Below, in pieces: positions 20,638-31,604 of a DNA stretch of 64,000 bases; positions within the stretch are counted from its first letter, which is position 1; the number at the start of each line of letters is the position of its first letter. Where the stretch lies: the NCBI RefSeq assembly GCF_000350225.1, contig NW_005178653.1, forward strand, positions 124,001-188,000. Direction: 5' to 3'. Below the pieces are notes generated by a model. It was not told the origin of the DNA. It saw nothing but the letters and a program-made list of their open reading frames with translations, and did not search any database. Source of the stretch: Chondrus crispus. Its lineage: Eukaryota > Rhodophyta > Florideophyceae > Gigartinales > Gigartinaceae. A program made the position numbers and the translations under genes.

Positions 20638-22371
20638 TCAGTGGGGCGGCACACCCAAGGATTTTTCCTTTGGGAGTGAGGTAACGAGTCGAGCAAGGAC
20701 TCGCAGATCATCGAGGGAAGCCCCTTGGAGAGCTTCACCTTCGATTCCATGAGCGCGGAGCAATGTGCAGTAAATGTCAATGGCTCCGTCGCTCTTTTTG
20801 GGAATTGATGGGGACGGTGGGGAAGACAATGCTTCCCTAACAGACAGAGTTTCGGTATGCCCTGCCGAGGGGATATCGACAGCAGGAGGAGCAGCAGCAG
20901 GGGCTGCAGGGAGAGGGGAATCGGGAGCAGACGGTCGGGGGCAAACGTCGTCTGCGCGGGGATCTACGGCTCGTATGGGAGCTACGTCAGGGGTTGGAAC
21001 TTGGTTGCCGAATTGGCGACTGAGGCGCGCTTCGGAGGGAGAGCACAAGGCGGATGTCCAAGGGTTGAACCAGACAAAGTCACCCGCCGCACTGTGACTT
21101 CGTCCGGGAGAAAAGGACGGGCGTCGCCTCGCGAAGGATCGGGATGAGTTGATAGGGGGGACAACATCCCAGTCGACCTGATTGATCTTTTCGAGTAAGG
21201 AGTGCAGTTCGAAGTCGGTGTCTGCTCCGCCCAAGGGCACAGTATAGTCCAAAAGGCACATGAGCTCGACGAGCTTCGGAGGAAGATACCAAAGCCGCCA
21301 ACAATCGTACGCCTCCCAGAGCAAGGTGACGGCTACCTTCACGCACCACTCCGTCAAAAAGACAACCCACAACCCGTGACGATGATCAGTGAGATGGCTT
21401 CCAAAGTAGGTAAGGATGGGACCGAGCTCTGCCCAAAACCCTTGGCAGACCTCAAATTGTCCCCACCACGAGGGGAGTTGCTGGTACCGGTTGGGATAGT
21501 GTGACCGAGCAATTTCCCCCGCCTCAACCATTTGGTAAGCTAGGAAATATCCCGTGTCCGATCTCATCTTACGCTCGAATCGGACCGTATGCTGGAAGAA
21601 GGGGATGTCCCCGCGTTTCGTATATCGGAAATTGAGGGGGAGGATTGCGCGCGTGTATGACAGGGCATCGTTAGTCACCGTCAGTTGGTTATGCCACAGG
21701 CGGTCCGCCTCGAGCACGGGGTTACCCCGTGTCCAGCTGAGGAGGTTGTCAAGGTAATCACGCTCCCCCTCCGTGCGAAACTTCCACGTGTCACATCCGA
21801 AGGACGGAGGGATGAGGGCATCGGATAGGGATAGGTCGAGGCGGTCGAGGACGGCTCCCATGAACCGCAGGGATAGGCCCTGTCGGCCACGAGGGGAGGA
21901 ACGACGCAGGATAGAAGGGGGAATGGCGACACGGGCACGCCAATCGTAGGAGGAAATGGCTTGAAGGGGAAGGTGACCCGGTAACATCCCCGCACCGTCG
22001 GCAAAGTCGCGCCTGATGTTAGTGACGTCGCGCACGTCGATGGCGGAAAACCAAGGAGTGGCCGCGTACAGTAAGGGATAGTCGCGCATGGATTTACCTT
22101 GGAGCTCGGCTAGTGAGGGGTATCGACAAGGGGCTGATGAAGGATGGAGATCGGGATGAAAGACCGGTTCAGGAACGTTGGTGTTCGGGGGAAGTCGGGG
22201 TATAGAAGGAAGGTCGCTAGGAATGGAAGGCGTGTGTGAGAAGCCCACACCGCGGCAACCGCGGGCGGTATGTCCGACAGTGGGATCCGATGAAGGAAAC
22301 ATGGAGATCGTCTTACTCTCACGCGAGCGGCGACCGATGGTCGGAAGAAAAAGGAAGAAGTTGGGAAGCAA
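20638..22371 (-). CDS. Unrecognised 577-codon antisense ORF next to the LTR at 22.4 kb
   Basis: I do not recognise the protein. The frame is uninterrupted on the minus strand; initiation could be at 22371 or at the second Met about 23 codons in. The central part (residues about 90-400) is rich in Trp, Tyr and Arg and looks folded (WTRGNPVLEADRLWHNQL, PSWWGQFEVCQGFWAELG). The C-terminal third is Pro/Ala/Ser-rich and probably disordered. It starts 41 bp from the LTR at 22413 and reads away from it, opposite to the family B pol at 12520-16464. Antisense ORFs between pol and the 3' LTR are known in some plant Ty3/gypsy elements (Grande, RIRE2, Retand types), which makes an element-borne accessory gene plausible. 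A captured host gene is the alternative. Expression would need an antisense promoter in the LTR. Confidence 0.6.
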   Translation of the reverse strand: MLPNFFLFLPTIGRRSRESKTISMFPSSDPTVGHTARGCRGVGFSHTPSIPSDLPSIPRLPPNTNVPEPVFHPDLHPSSAPCRYPSLAELQGKSMRDYPLLYAATPWFSAIDVRDVTNIRRDFADGAGMLPGHLPLQAISSYDWRARVAIPPSILRRSSPRGRQGLSLRFMGAVLDRLDLSLSDALIPPSFGCDTWKFRTEGERDYLDNLLSWTRGNPVLEADRLWHNQLTVTNDALSYTRAILPLNFRYTKRGDIPFFQHTVRFERKMRSDTGYFLAYQMVEAGEIARSHYPNRYQQLPSWWGQFEVCQGFWAELGPILTYFGSHLTDHRHGLWVVFLTEWCVKVAVTLLWEAYDCWRLWYLPPKLVELMCLLDYTVPLGGADTDFELHSLLEKINQVDWDVVPPINSSRSFARRRPSFSPGRSHSAAGDFVWFNPWTSALCSPSEARLSRQFGNQVPTPDVAPIRAVDPRADDVCPRPSAPDSPLPAAPAAAPPAVDIPSAGHTETLSVREALSSPPSPSIPKKSDGAIDIYCTLLRAHGIEGEALQGASLDDLRVLARLVTSLPKEKSLGVPPH

Positions 22372-22400
22372 GGGAGTGAAGCCGCTGCGCGAGAGAGCTC

Positions 22401-22410
22401 AGAAGGGGGA
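22401..22410 (+). other. Polypurine tract before LTR 22413
   Basis: AGAAGGGGGA followed by TA and then the LTR TG. Its position marks LTR 22413-23459 as the 3' LTR of a plus-strand element lying to the left. Confidence 0.6.
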
Positions 22411-22412
22411 TA

Positions 22413-23459
22413 TGTAGTGCAATACCCGTCTCGGGTAGGGGGGAGGAAGGAAGTGAAAAAGGAAAAAAACTGGATACTGTAGTCCGGGGTTGGGGGACAC
22501 GCGTGTGCGACGAAGCGCACGATTATTTTAATTATTTAATTTTATTTACTAATTAGATCTAGAATCTAGAGCCGGGAGCTACTGTACTCGCCCCGGCGCC
22601 GTGAGCTACTGTACTGGCTCCGGCGGGGCGATATATACCTTAGCCCTCTGACGACCAAGTCAGTAAAGGTAACCCGAGTTGCCGGAGTTGAATGTCGCCT
22701 TGGTCGAAGTCCGTCTCTACCAAGACGCTCCCTTTTACCTAAGCCTACGGCATCCTCTATCGCTCGGGGTTCCCTTTTCTCTTTCCTTTATTTCCCTATC
22801 CTTTTCTATCTCTAATTCTACCTATTTTCCCCTTATCTTGTGTTGGTGCCATCGGCCTCGGTTGCGACCGAACCGGTGTAGGTGTTTCGAGCCATCGGGC
22901 GACACAGTTGACGTAGCGCTGCTACTGTGACCCATTTTCCGACGGAGACCGTTGCAACGACGTCTCCCTCGAAGGGCTCCGTCGTAGTACGAGTCAGTGT
23001 TGGTACCATCGGGGTCGGTTGCGACCGAACCGGTGTAGGTGTTTCGAGCCATCGGGCGGCACGGTTGACGTAGCGCTGCTACTTTCATTTCATCCCGTCG
23101 GGCTGCGTTGCGACGCCCCCGTCGAAGGCCTTGTCGCGTTACAAGGTGTCGAAGAAGCTCAACGAGCATTGGCCTTACAACCCAGTGGAACCGGGGTACC
23201 TACGTACGCGCCCCACTCCACACTCGTCGAGCAGATCTCTTCGCAAGTCTCTACCACACCGATCCCGGGCCGGGCTATTTCTCTGTGCCCCCCCATCAGG
23301 GATCCGAGCTACTACGAGTCGCAAGCTCGTTTAAACGGAGAAGGGAGAGTCGGACACTCCGTAGCGCTGTGCCATCAGCAGTTCTTCTTTTTGTTGCTGT
23401 TGTTGTTTTTGCTGGACCATCGGATCGCGGTCTCTGCCCGACAGGCGCATTGCACTACA
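22413..23459 (+). repeat. LTR of family B (copy 2), probable 3' LTR of the element with pol at 12520-16464
   Basis: Bounded by TGTAGTGCAAT and ATTGCACTACA. It contains a TATA-like GATATATACC at 22630-22639 and an internal tandem duplication. Orientation matches pol 12520-16464, and a polypurine tract precedes it. No matching 5' LTR is visible upstream of that element. Confidence 0.87.
22841..23090 (+). repeat. Tandem duplication inside LTR copy 2
   Basis: Two copies (starting near 22841 and 22999, period about 158 bp) of a block containing TCGGTTGCGACCGAACCGG, itself partly palindromic (CGGTTGCGACCG), followed by an ATCGGGCG...TAGCGCTGCTAC segment. LTR 26026-27054 shows a more diverged version of the same pair. 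Confidence 0.7.
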
Positions 23460-23540
23460 CAGCGCGAAGTGGAGTGGGAGTTTGTCCACCGTCGGCGGTG
23501 CTGGTGAGAGTTCAGGGAGTGGGACGGACAGGTTCTACAA

Positions 23541-23573
23541 GCCTCAGGAGTGAACGCGGACGTTCGCTCTTGA
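23541..23573 (+). pseudogene. Last codons of a family A pol
   Basis: GTGAACGCGGACGTTC and the following stop match the end of family A pol at 9210-9233 almost exactly. Only the tail survives, between the family B LTR end and a family A LTR. Confidence 0.65.
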
Positions 23574-23584
23574 GGGGGGGGTGA
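23572..23584 (+). other. Polypurine tract of the family A tail
   Basis: GAGGGGGGGGTGA lies between the pol stop and the LTR start at 23585, the standard site for plus-strand priming. Confidence 0.65.
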
Positions 23585-24180
23585 TGTGGTATAACCCCAA
23601 ACGGAAATTAGATTAGGATTGGATCAGGGACAGTAAGGCAACGAGCCTTACAGCCATGCGCGCACACACGTGTCCTCCACGTGTACGGGACGCGTACTAC
23701 ACGTGGACTGTCAGCCCCGCCGGCTGACAGCGTTACAGTGTCGGTAGACCGGCACTACTGTAGAGTTATGATAGACTACAATGTACATGAAATATGAGCG
23801 GACCGCCGGCGGTGGAGGACGACAAGCACGGACTTGTCAAGGATCCTCCACCTTGGTCCGCCCGCTTACTTTTAGGTACTTCCGTCCGTTTTACCTAGGA
23901 GTAGCACCGTGCGCTGGTTGAGGACGCGCGTAGCACGCCCACGAGCCGGCTCCGCCTCCGCCCGTCGGTACTGGATCGTCACCCAGTACCGCTCCGGGGC
24001 GTCGAGGTGTAGAACCGCTCGCGCGTGGGCGCGTCCTCCCCGATCCCGCTCTACCACCGCTACCTCGAGCCCGTGCTCGGTACCGTGGGTGGGCCGTGCT
24101 TCTTCTATCTTCCCGCCGATCGGGGTCTTTCCGAACTGTCAGTACTCACCCCCCTCGTCGTTGGGGGTGATTATACTACA
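23585..24180 (+). repeat. 3' LTR of a family A gypsy element
   Basis: 596 bp from TGTGGTATAACCCC to GGGGGTGATTATACTACA; the ends are near-perfect inverted repeats (TGTGGTATAA against TGTAGTATAA). It is preceded by a family A pol tail and polypurine tract. A GC-rich interior contains several hairpins (for example GTCAGCCCCGCCGGCTGAC near 23711). It sits directly before a family B pol fragment, so it probably represents a family A insertion into a family B element. Confidence 0.8.
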
Positions 24181-24184
24181 CGCA

Positions 24185-24641
24185 TCAGGTCCACATCAGG
24201 CCCTACAGTACCTAAGCGGACACGTGACAGATCAAGGACGCACCGCGATGGAGAGTGAGGACGACCCTCACGCGCGGGCGCAGACACAAGAGGTCGAGAA
24301 AAAATTTAGTTAGTCGAAATCGGTCGGCGGAGATACGGCAAGACCTACAGCAGATAGTTAATTCAGAAGAGTTAGTGACATCGGAGGATTTTCAGGAGGG
24401 GGAATTAAGTAACCCCGGAAGTGAGGGAGAGGATAAGGAAGCCGAGTATTTGATAGAGAAGATCATCGACAATCGGTATCAAGAGGAGGAATTAATCCTC
24501 AGGGTGAAATGGTATGGTTATGGGACGAAGGACGCGACGTGGGAACCGGTTGCGCAGTTACCGCGCGGCGCGGTTTTGAGATATTTTCGGAAGAAGAAGT
24601 TGCCCCTGCCACTGCAGGCCGCGCGCGCACTACCAAGGTAA
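24185..24641 (+). pseudogene. Family B pol 3' fragment with chromodomain
   Basis: Matches the 3' end of the family B pol at about 16005-16464. It has a Glu-rich linker followed by a chromodomain (LILRVKWYGYGTKDATW) and a basic RYFRKKKLPLP tail. The reading frame is intact from 24255 to a stop at 24639-24641. RT, RNase H and integrase are absent because a family A LTR lies directly upstream. The 3' region downstream (24895-25490) and the LTR at 26026 complete a family B 3' end. Confidence 0.85.
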
Positions 24642-26025
24642 CCGTGTCAAGAAGAGTCTGGAAACCCGAAACGATGGAGAGGGCAGAAGTGCGAAGGGGG
24701 AAAGTCAGAGTGAGGCGTGCCAGAAGAGCAAAGGGCGGAGTCCCGTCAAAGGAGGGAGCGGATACGCGACGCGTTTTCAAGGCGTTAGAGAGATAGGGGA
24801 TTCCCTGAGGAGGCCGGGAGTCTACAGGATCACCCCCACGCGTCATCAACGGACAGAGAAGGAATGACGTTTGAATCAGCGGTCCGAACCAGTGAAGCGT
24901 AATTTAATCCAAAAAATGGATGGGCCGCCGCCGGTGGGCTGTCAAACGATCGGTATAAGTTGCAGACGGAGCTCCAGCCAGTCTCCGAAAAATTAACTAT
25001 AATTCAGGGAATTACCCGCACTTGTACGAAATGTTGTTGGCAATTTTCATAGCCGACGGCACCCATACTCAAGACCTGTCACCGGCGAAGCCGTGACCGA
25101 CCACGCCCAAGGGCACTTGCCCAGTTCATTTGCAATGCCTATAGTCCGCTCGACGAGCGACAAGATGATTCTACATGGACCATGACCGCCCTGACACACC
25201 CACTCCTAACACACTGCCCATGCTCGACGAGCAAGAACATCCGTCCATATGGACCACCGTCGAAGCTGTCGCTACGGAGGACCCCGCAGCGACCTACGTC
25301 GACGCTCACACGCAGTCATATTTTCCGGAGCGATCAACTTAGCACTTACTCCCCTTAACCCCTCCCCAATGCCTTTCTTTCTTTATTTCGTTTATTTTCC
25401 TCTTTTCTGTTTTGTTATTGTTCTGTTTTAGCTTTTTTGTGTTGTCAAGGAAACGACCCCGCATTGCAGGGTCGATCAGAAGAACCTACAAGGACCAAGA
25501 AGGAGCCTATCGCCACGCCAAAGAGAAGGGGAACTCTACAGTAGACCCACGATTCGAAACAAGGCGTCCCATTGACAATGGAGAAGAAGCCCAACGTAAG
25601 GATGAGCGCAATGAGGCGCGAAGGACGAGCGAGGGTCGTACAAGACCTGAAGAGTACCAAGCGGACAGTGTGGTCCGCGTCGCGGAAGGATGCGTCGGAT
25701 ATCATGAAGGATGCCCTCCGACCTTGTACATGAATTTACTTTTGTGACGATTCTCTTTACTTTTTATTTTTTTGCCGAGCAGAAGGCACTGACAAGACAC
25801 GTAATTCTAATTGCCCCACGGGGTGAAGCTCCCAACTGATGGAAAAATGTCGGGGCAGGGTTCACCGTATACGCGAACAGGCTACTGTGTCTTTGTCGTT
25901 TTTTGTTTTGTTTTTGGGGTTACTCTGTGAGAGACGAATGGTATCGTCAGCTCCTCGGAAGAAGGAGTCAGATCTGAGAGAGGAAGTTGGAACCCCAGAC
26001 GAGGGCTTGGTGCAGGTTTCATTGA
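24642..26025 (+). other. 3' untranslated region of the second family B copy
   Basis: Contains the repeat shared with 17036-17620. It is about 1.4 kb, whereas the corresponding interval after the first copy is 5.9 kb; the antisense ORF found there has no counterpart here. Pyrimidine tracts ending in AG occur near 25395-25432 and 25752-25781. Confidence 0.5.
24895..25490 (+). repeat. Family B 3' region repeat, copy 2
   Basis: Diverged direct copy of 17036-17620, placed at the same distance after the chromodomain. Confidence 0.7.
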
Positions 26026-27054
26026 TGTAGTGCAATAATCGGCTGCACCGTGAGGTGGTGAAAAGAAAAGGAATTGAGGGGTATGACAAATTGGGGGGAT
26101 GACAAGTGAAAATTATTTCACTTTATTATTTTAATTATTAATTATTAATTAGTTGCATATTAGTTATTTAACGTTGGATTAGATCTAGGATCTAGCGCCG
26201 AGAGCTATTGTAGTGGCTCCGGCGGGGCGATATATACATTAGCCCTCTGACCACCAAGTCAGTAAAGGTAACCCGAGTTGCCGGAGTTAGATCTCGCCTT
26301 CGTCGAAGACCGCTTCCGTTCACGCGACGCGCTTCCCTTCTACGCTCCTAACGACATCCTCTATTGCTCAGGGTCCCATTCCTTTTCCTTATCCTTTTAC
26401 CTTTTCTATCTCTACATCTATTTTTCCCTTAATTGTGTTGGTTCCATTGGAGTCGGTTGCGACCGATCCGGTGTAGGTGTTTTAGCCACCGGGCAACACT
26501 TCGTGTAGCGCTGCTACTGTTTCAAGTTCCGTAGGGAGGCTGTTGCAACGACGCCTCCGTCGAGGTCTTACTGTATAAGACAGAGTTGGTACCACCAAGC
26601 GCGATCGCGATCGCGCTGGTGAGGGTGATTTTTAGCCATCGGGCAACACGTCGGTAATAGCGTTGCTACACGGTTACGATCCCGTCGGGTAGTGCTGAAC
26701 AAGCCCCCGTCGAAGACCTTGAACTATACGCAAGGTGCTGAAGACGCTCGTCGAGCATTGGCCTTACAACCAAGCGAACCGCGGTTACATTCTCGTACAC
26801 AAGCCCAACCCGCACTCGCCGAGCACTCAAGTCTTCACAAGTCTCTACCACCATTATCCTCCCGGGCCGGGCATCTTTCCTTACCCCCCCGTCGGAGTTG
26901 AGCTACTGTGGGCCGCACGCCCACACAAGGGGAAAGGGAGTCTCGAACGCTCCGTAGCGCGTGCCATCGGCAGTGGTTGTTTCTGTTGCTGTTTTCCTTC
27001 TTTTTGTTTGACCGTCGGACTGTGTTCGCGGCCTGCCAAGCACATTGCACTACA
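26026..27054 (+). repeat. LTR of family B (copy 3)
   Basis: Bounded by TGTAGTGCAAT and ATTGCACTACA, with a TATATA at 26231-26236 and the same block order as the other two copies. It follows a family B pol 3' fragment, so it is a 3' LTR. No clear purine tract precedes it, and the flanking 5-mers (ATTGA and TACTG) do not match, so the insertion is not a simple intact element. Confidence 0.85.
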
Positions 27055-27539
27055 TACTGGAACGCATAATGTAATGGTGTGGTGGCGTAGGCATCGGACC
27101 GCCGTCAAGGACGTCAAGGGCAATTATACAAGGCCGGGAAGTCATCACGGATGTTTGCGAATACAACAGCTGAGCATCTCAGCATCATAAGGAGACTCGT
27201 TGGAGTTGTAGAGCACACAGTTCCACGGAATAATGGCGGCGGATCGCGGGGAGAGAGGTCAAGTCGGTCCTGGGGAAGGAGAGGGACGCGGTCGTATGTC
27301 ATCGATCCAAGGGTAAGGAGAGATCAGCTGTTTTCCTCGGGGGCCAGTGTTGACGGTATCAACCGTGTGCTTCGTGGACGCGCTGGTGAGGTATGATACC
27401 GCCACCTGCAAGGGGCGATGCTCGCAGAGGCTGGCTTTGGAAATTGGGGACTCCACAAGGAGCCCGGACCGCGCCGCGCATGGCTTGCAGCCTACTGCCG
27501 GCTGCCCCGTAGAAGCTGCAGACGTTCGGCTAGTCGTCT
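27055..27539 (+). other. No recognised feature
   Basis: Mixed-composition sequence after the LTR. A TGG-starting segment at 27058 could be a primer-binding site remnant, but nothing else supports an internal element region here. Confidence 0.3.
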
Positions 27540-27731
27540 GGCTCGTTGGAAACGCTGCACTTCATCGCCGTGACGGACAAGTGCGTGTTGAAGACGGTCG
27601 GGCGCCTCGACTACGAGTTGACGCGCACGCACACGCCCGTCATGCACCTGTGCTACCTGCACGCCGCAAACTACACTTTTCAGCTGCACTTGGAAGCCTC
27701 GAAGGTCTTGGACGTCACGCTGCACAATTAA
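27540..27731 (+). other. Orphan exon-like ORF with strong G/C third-position bias
   Basis: About 61 codons ending in TAA at 27729-27731. Roughly 90% of codons end in G or C, unlike surrounding sequence, and the peptide looks like a folded-domain fragment (KTVGRLDYELTRTHTPVMHL). No ATG starts it; upstream the frame closes at a TAG about 20 bases before. I do not recognise the protein. It may be a terminal exon of a captured or broken host gene; no splice site is proven. Confidence 0.4.
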
Positions 27732-28289
27732 GCGGCCAAGCTGGCCTTGCCAGCCACCTTGCTCCACCTCCAGCGTCGCCGACTGCACTCAAGTCTTCAC
27801 AACCTGTGTCATGTAAGATCCCTCCCAGGGCCCGTGGCAACTTCCTGGAGGGCCCTGTACCCGCTTATGACTCTCTGCGCATCTTCTTCAGCGACGAATT
27901 GCACTTCGACTCACCCGATCCGTAAACCTCTAACCTTCCTTTCCCACCTTCTACTCTCATCTTCTCGCCGGTACCTTCCTAAAAAGGATCACCGTCGCCG
28001 ATTACAGTGGTAACCAGAGTGACTGTACTCCGCACTGGGACTGGGGTCATTTCTGTAGTCATATATTGTAACGATAGTGACGTAGCACGTGACAAAAAAT
28101 GTCACGTTATCATTATCTTACGCATGCAATCTGCAGGGGGTAGAATATAAAGCAAAAAACGAGTGAAGCAGAGGCGTTTGAGACAAAAAGTGAAGGTAAA
28201 CTAAGTGCCCAGACAGCGTCCAATAATCGTTTCTTTTTGCTCTGAAATTACTCCAAATATGTCCTGATATTTCTATTAGGGTGAAGGAC

Positions 28290-28775
28290 AAGAGGGAGAT
28301 TAAGTATTCTATTCCGATGCAGACTGGGCAGGCGACCGAGATGATCATTAGCACACGACTGGTGTACTCTTCCAGCTTAGCGCTTCTATTGCTGTGTACC
28401 GGACATTGAAGCAGAGGAAAGTCGCCTTGTCTTCGATAGAGGGTGAGTATCTAGCTCTTAGTGAAGCTGGAAACTTCTTGTTTGGCTTCAATCACTTCTA
28501 TCGGACTTTCAATGTGCTGAAATCGCTCCAAAAAAGATTCTCGCGGATACCCAGGGGGTGATCGTGAGGGGAAGCGAAGGAGTAAGGAAGGCAGAGAACG
28601 TGGCTACCAGGCAAAACTTTGTGAAGCAGCTTGTACATGATGGAATCGCTGTCGTTGTGTACTATCCTACTGCCAAGATGCGTACAGATATATTCACTAA
28701 GCCATTTGCCAGGGTCAAGTTCGAGGAACAGCGAGAGAGGCTTGGTGTGCGTCTAATCGACATAAGAAGAAGGGG
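28290..28775 (+). pseudogene. Ty1/copia RNase H remnant
   Basis: The 3' end of a copia Pol in at least two frames. The first carries the RNase H signature YSDADWAGDRDDH followed by a stop, then VALSSIEGEYLALSEA. The second, from about 28530, carries a degraded ADTQG-type motif, an ATRQNFVKQLVHDG segment and the closing TDIFTKPF motif (usually ADxLTKP). Frameshifts and the stop make it inactive. A purine tract (28763-28775) and an LTR-like start follow. Confidence 0.85.
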
Positions 28776-29038
28776 TGTTGAGATTCCTCCGGTCTCGTAA
28801 GATGTTTTTGATGTCTTACCCCTATTACTCTCGATACTGAATTCACGCGCCTCTCGTTTGAGTAAGGTTTGAAGATCAATTCAGGTGCTATGCCAAATTG
28901 ATCTCACAATCTTCATTTTTCTCTATTCTGTTAATCTGTCTATCAGTATCTTTCTATCAGTCTACGTAATATTTGTCTTCTTTATTAAGGTCCTGTAAGA
29001 ACTGAATAAGCAGGATTATTGAATTCTGCACAGGACAT
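28776..29038 (+). repeat. Probable 3' LTR of the copia remnant
   Basis: TGTTGAGATTCC, a common copia LTR start, follows the purine tract AAGAAGAAGGGG directly. The end is estimated near a CACAGGACA at about 29030-29038. No second copy is present in the window, so the right boundary is uncertain. Confidence 0.5.
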
Positions 29039-29979
29039 TAAGGCAGAAAGGCGCTTGCAGCCTACTAGTGGTTCATGAAGACCTAGTGGTCCCCTGCAAA
29101 CATCCACGGGCCACAGTTAATGTTTACGGTTCAACCAGGTTTACGCGGAAAGGATTGTAGTACCTTTCGCTGCCATTCTATCCCAAGCCTCGGCTCTGTG
29201 TAACATTATGCACCCGCCAGGGGTGAAGGTCGGGGGACACATCAGATTAATTAAATTTCAAACCAACACACGCGGCCGAAGGTAGCGTGATTCAGTGGCG
29301 ACATTGGAATTGCACGGTGGAGCAGGCCATCTTCGTAAAGGGACGCGATGGCCAGCGAGGGAATGATGTCAATAAAGGCCGCACTTGGATTGGGAGGGAA
29401 AAGCCCCCGGCCAGAGCGAACTCGCCGCATTGTGTGCCTTATAGAATAGAACGAAAGACTCAGAGACGGTCCAATTCGTCATAGGGCATCCCTTTTGACT
29501 TGTGCAGGCCGTTAGCCGTCACAGGGTGTCAATATAAATTGGTTAGCGCGGTAGCTGCAGTAGAGAACTGGTATCCATCCGACACCGCGTTATCATAACA
29601 TCAAAACAAGCGAATGTTATTACTTTGCAACTTTGATGGCGACTGTTTCTATTTTTCTTTGGTAGAATGACTGGATTCAAAATTTTCTCAAGTTAGAACC
29701 GAGAAAAGGGCACTCAGGGCGATGTTTCTATGCTACTGGTATAAAATCACCTCAAAGAAAAACACTTACTGTAAGCCGAGTTTTTCTTTTTGAACACCTT
29801 TGTATGTATCAAGTTGGTTTTCGCAAAAATCGACAAGCAGATGCTTAACCTGTGGTGATTTTCTTCCAGTTCCAGAAAACAGAAGTGAATCGTGGCTTCG
29901 GTTGTCTAAAAAAATATAATAACTTTTGTTCTCATATGAGGACTAAAGGTCCGATAGACGCTAGAAGTAGAACCACGTC
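29039..29979 (+). other. No recognised gene
   Basis: AT-richer sequence without coding signature or repeat that I can identify. Confidence 0.3.
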
Positions 29980-30200
29980 AGTAAAGTCTCAGTTATCAAC
30001 ACTGCAATCGAAGAACGATCTCAAGCTGACTGCTCAACGAATACCGCTTCAGAATGACACTGCCAAGGATAAGAAACAGCTTCGAGTCGGGGGAACTAGA
30101 TGTACCAAGGTGGATTCCGGGGACGCGTAACATCGCCGACGCACTTACGATACGAAACGTCGAGCTATACTAAATCGTCAATGAGATGTTTACAATAAGG
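29980..30200 (+). pseudogene. Second copia-like Pol C-terminal remnant
   Basis: The frame reading through about 30088-30170 gives a WIPGTRNIADALT motif followed by a short helix-like tail. This is the form that closes RNase H domains of another copia group (W-x-P-G-x-x-N-x-A-D-A-L-T). Surrounding frames are broken. It is a distinct lineage from the remnant at 28290, judging by motif form. Confidence 0.55.
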
Positions 30201-30927
30201 AGTTTTATGTTGGACTACAGCTTCAGCATTTGCGCAGGACAGCAATTTGTGGAAGTAATATAGATATAGAAGTATTGAAGATGGATTGCTTTTTGTATAA
30301 CGAGAACGACAGATTGTGGCAGCGATAGAGTCGACACAAGTGTTTGAGTCGACTGAGGGGAGTGTGAAAATGTGTCGATCCATAGGTCGTCTGATCTGGT
30401 TTTGATCCAATGTGGTGCAGATGCAGATGTGCATTGAGGCTCGACAAGAGAAGTCGAAGGCAGACGAAAGGGGAAAATGCACACATTCGAATGGAACAGA
30501 GATAGAGAGAAAGAGAGAGAGAACAGATGAGACACCAACCCTGAGGATTAAAAGTACAGAAGACTCAAGGGAAGAGGGTGGAACTGAAAGGTAGAGGACT
30601 GAAGTAGGGATCGAAGGAAGATCCCGAGGTGCAGTAGTTCGAGCTGCCCCCGATTGCTATCGGTTGAGTACCCACCCGGTTACACTGCGTTAGACACCTC
30701 GAGTTCCGTTAGTACGTAGGGAAATTGACAACAGTACAGTAGCTTCCATTGCATCAAGAACTGCGTGATGGAAGGGTGGGTTATCTTCACATCATATCCG
30801 TCTACAAGGAATATACTTCTAATCCTAACGTCTCGGCAGCGACGCAAACGTGTACATTTCTTCTTCTTCCACACATGAGCGTGCGGGAAATATCGATAAT
30901 TGCCATATTATTAAAATGCCTGTTTTA
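30201..30927 (+). other. No recognised gene
   Basis: Includes an A/G-rich stretch (30440-30600). Open frames on the minus strand there are low-complexity artefacts of that composition. Confidence 0.3.
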
Positions 30928-31604
30928 TCAGAACAGGTACCATTCTGGGACGTATAATTTTTCAAAGGCGTCATCATCATTAACTACTACATAGTAATCT
31001 ACCGCTTCTTTCATATCCGCGTAGAAGACCATAGAATCATTGCACTTCCAACCTAAATTACTCTTAGTCACAATTCCAGCTTGCACCGGAAAGGGAAGAG
31101 CAATGCCTGTCGTAGAAACCACGTCGTCTGACGATTTCTTCCGTATTTCTTTCAGGACGGACTCGAACCGCAATATCTTCGGATGATAGGGCTCGAACCG
31201 GCCTGGAACGTCACGCATAAGCCACTTCCGGTGCAGCAATAAAACGTTTGTCTGCGCCGCAGGCCACACAACAGAGACTTCCAAAAAAGCCCCGTCATCC
31301 ACAACCCGGAAACAAAAATCCCATGGCCCACACCCGACGGCAAACAAACGGCAACTGAGACACAGTTGGTCATAGAACCAGGATCCTTTCTGGCTGATAT
31401 AATGTAAAAAGGCTTGAAAACTATCTCCTCCATTACAAACCCTTCCCCTATATCCGCGTTTCCTTCATCTACAATATTTTCAACTACTTCGTCCGCCGAG
31501 CTTCCGAGCCGGCGACGTTTCGATGACGATTCAAGGTCGTGCCCCGTGCTTCGGCAGTTGAGAGCCGTCCCATCCTCGTCTTCTACATCTGGGCAATTCA
31601 ACAT
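30928..31604 (-). pseudogene. Broken gene of unknown function upstream of a transposase relic
   Basis: Two overlapping minus-strand frames, 31604-31152 and 31347-30928, read as one protein with a frameshift near 31340. The N-terminal part is acidic with a basic KRRR patch (residues about 29-32), then FKPFYIISARKDPGS and AVCLPSGVG. The second frame gives a globular-looking segment (VVWPAAQTNVLLLHRKWL, YHPKILRFESVLKEIRK) ending at 30928. I know similar conserved hypothetical proteins only vaguely from algal genomes and cannot name a domain. It is transcribed away from the transposase remnant at 32905-33561. Being the second ORF of the same DNA transposon is an inference from proximity only. Confidence 0.5.

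Noticed and set aside
25385..25432. Splice acceptors in the family B 3' region
   Set aside because: Pyrimidine tracts ending in AG occur in both copies but no donor or downstream exon is visible.
29420..31200. tRNA genes
   Set aside because: Scanned for GGTTCRAxTCC-type T-arms with paired acceptor stems across the window; none found.
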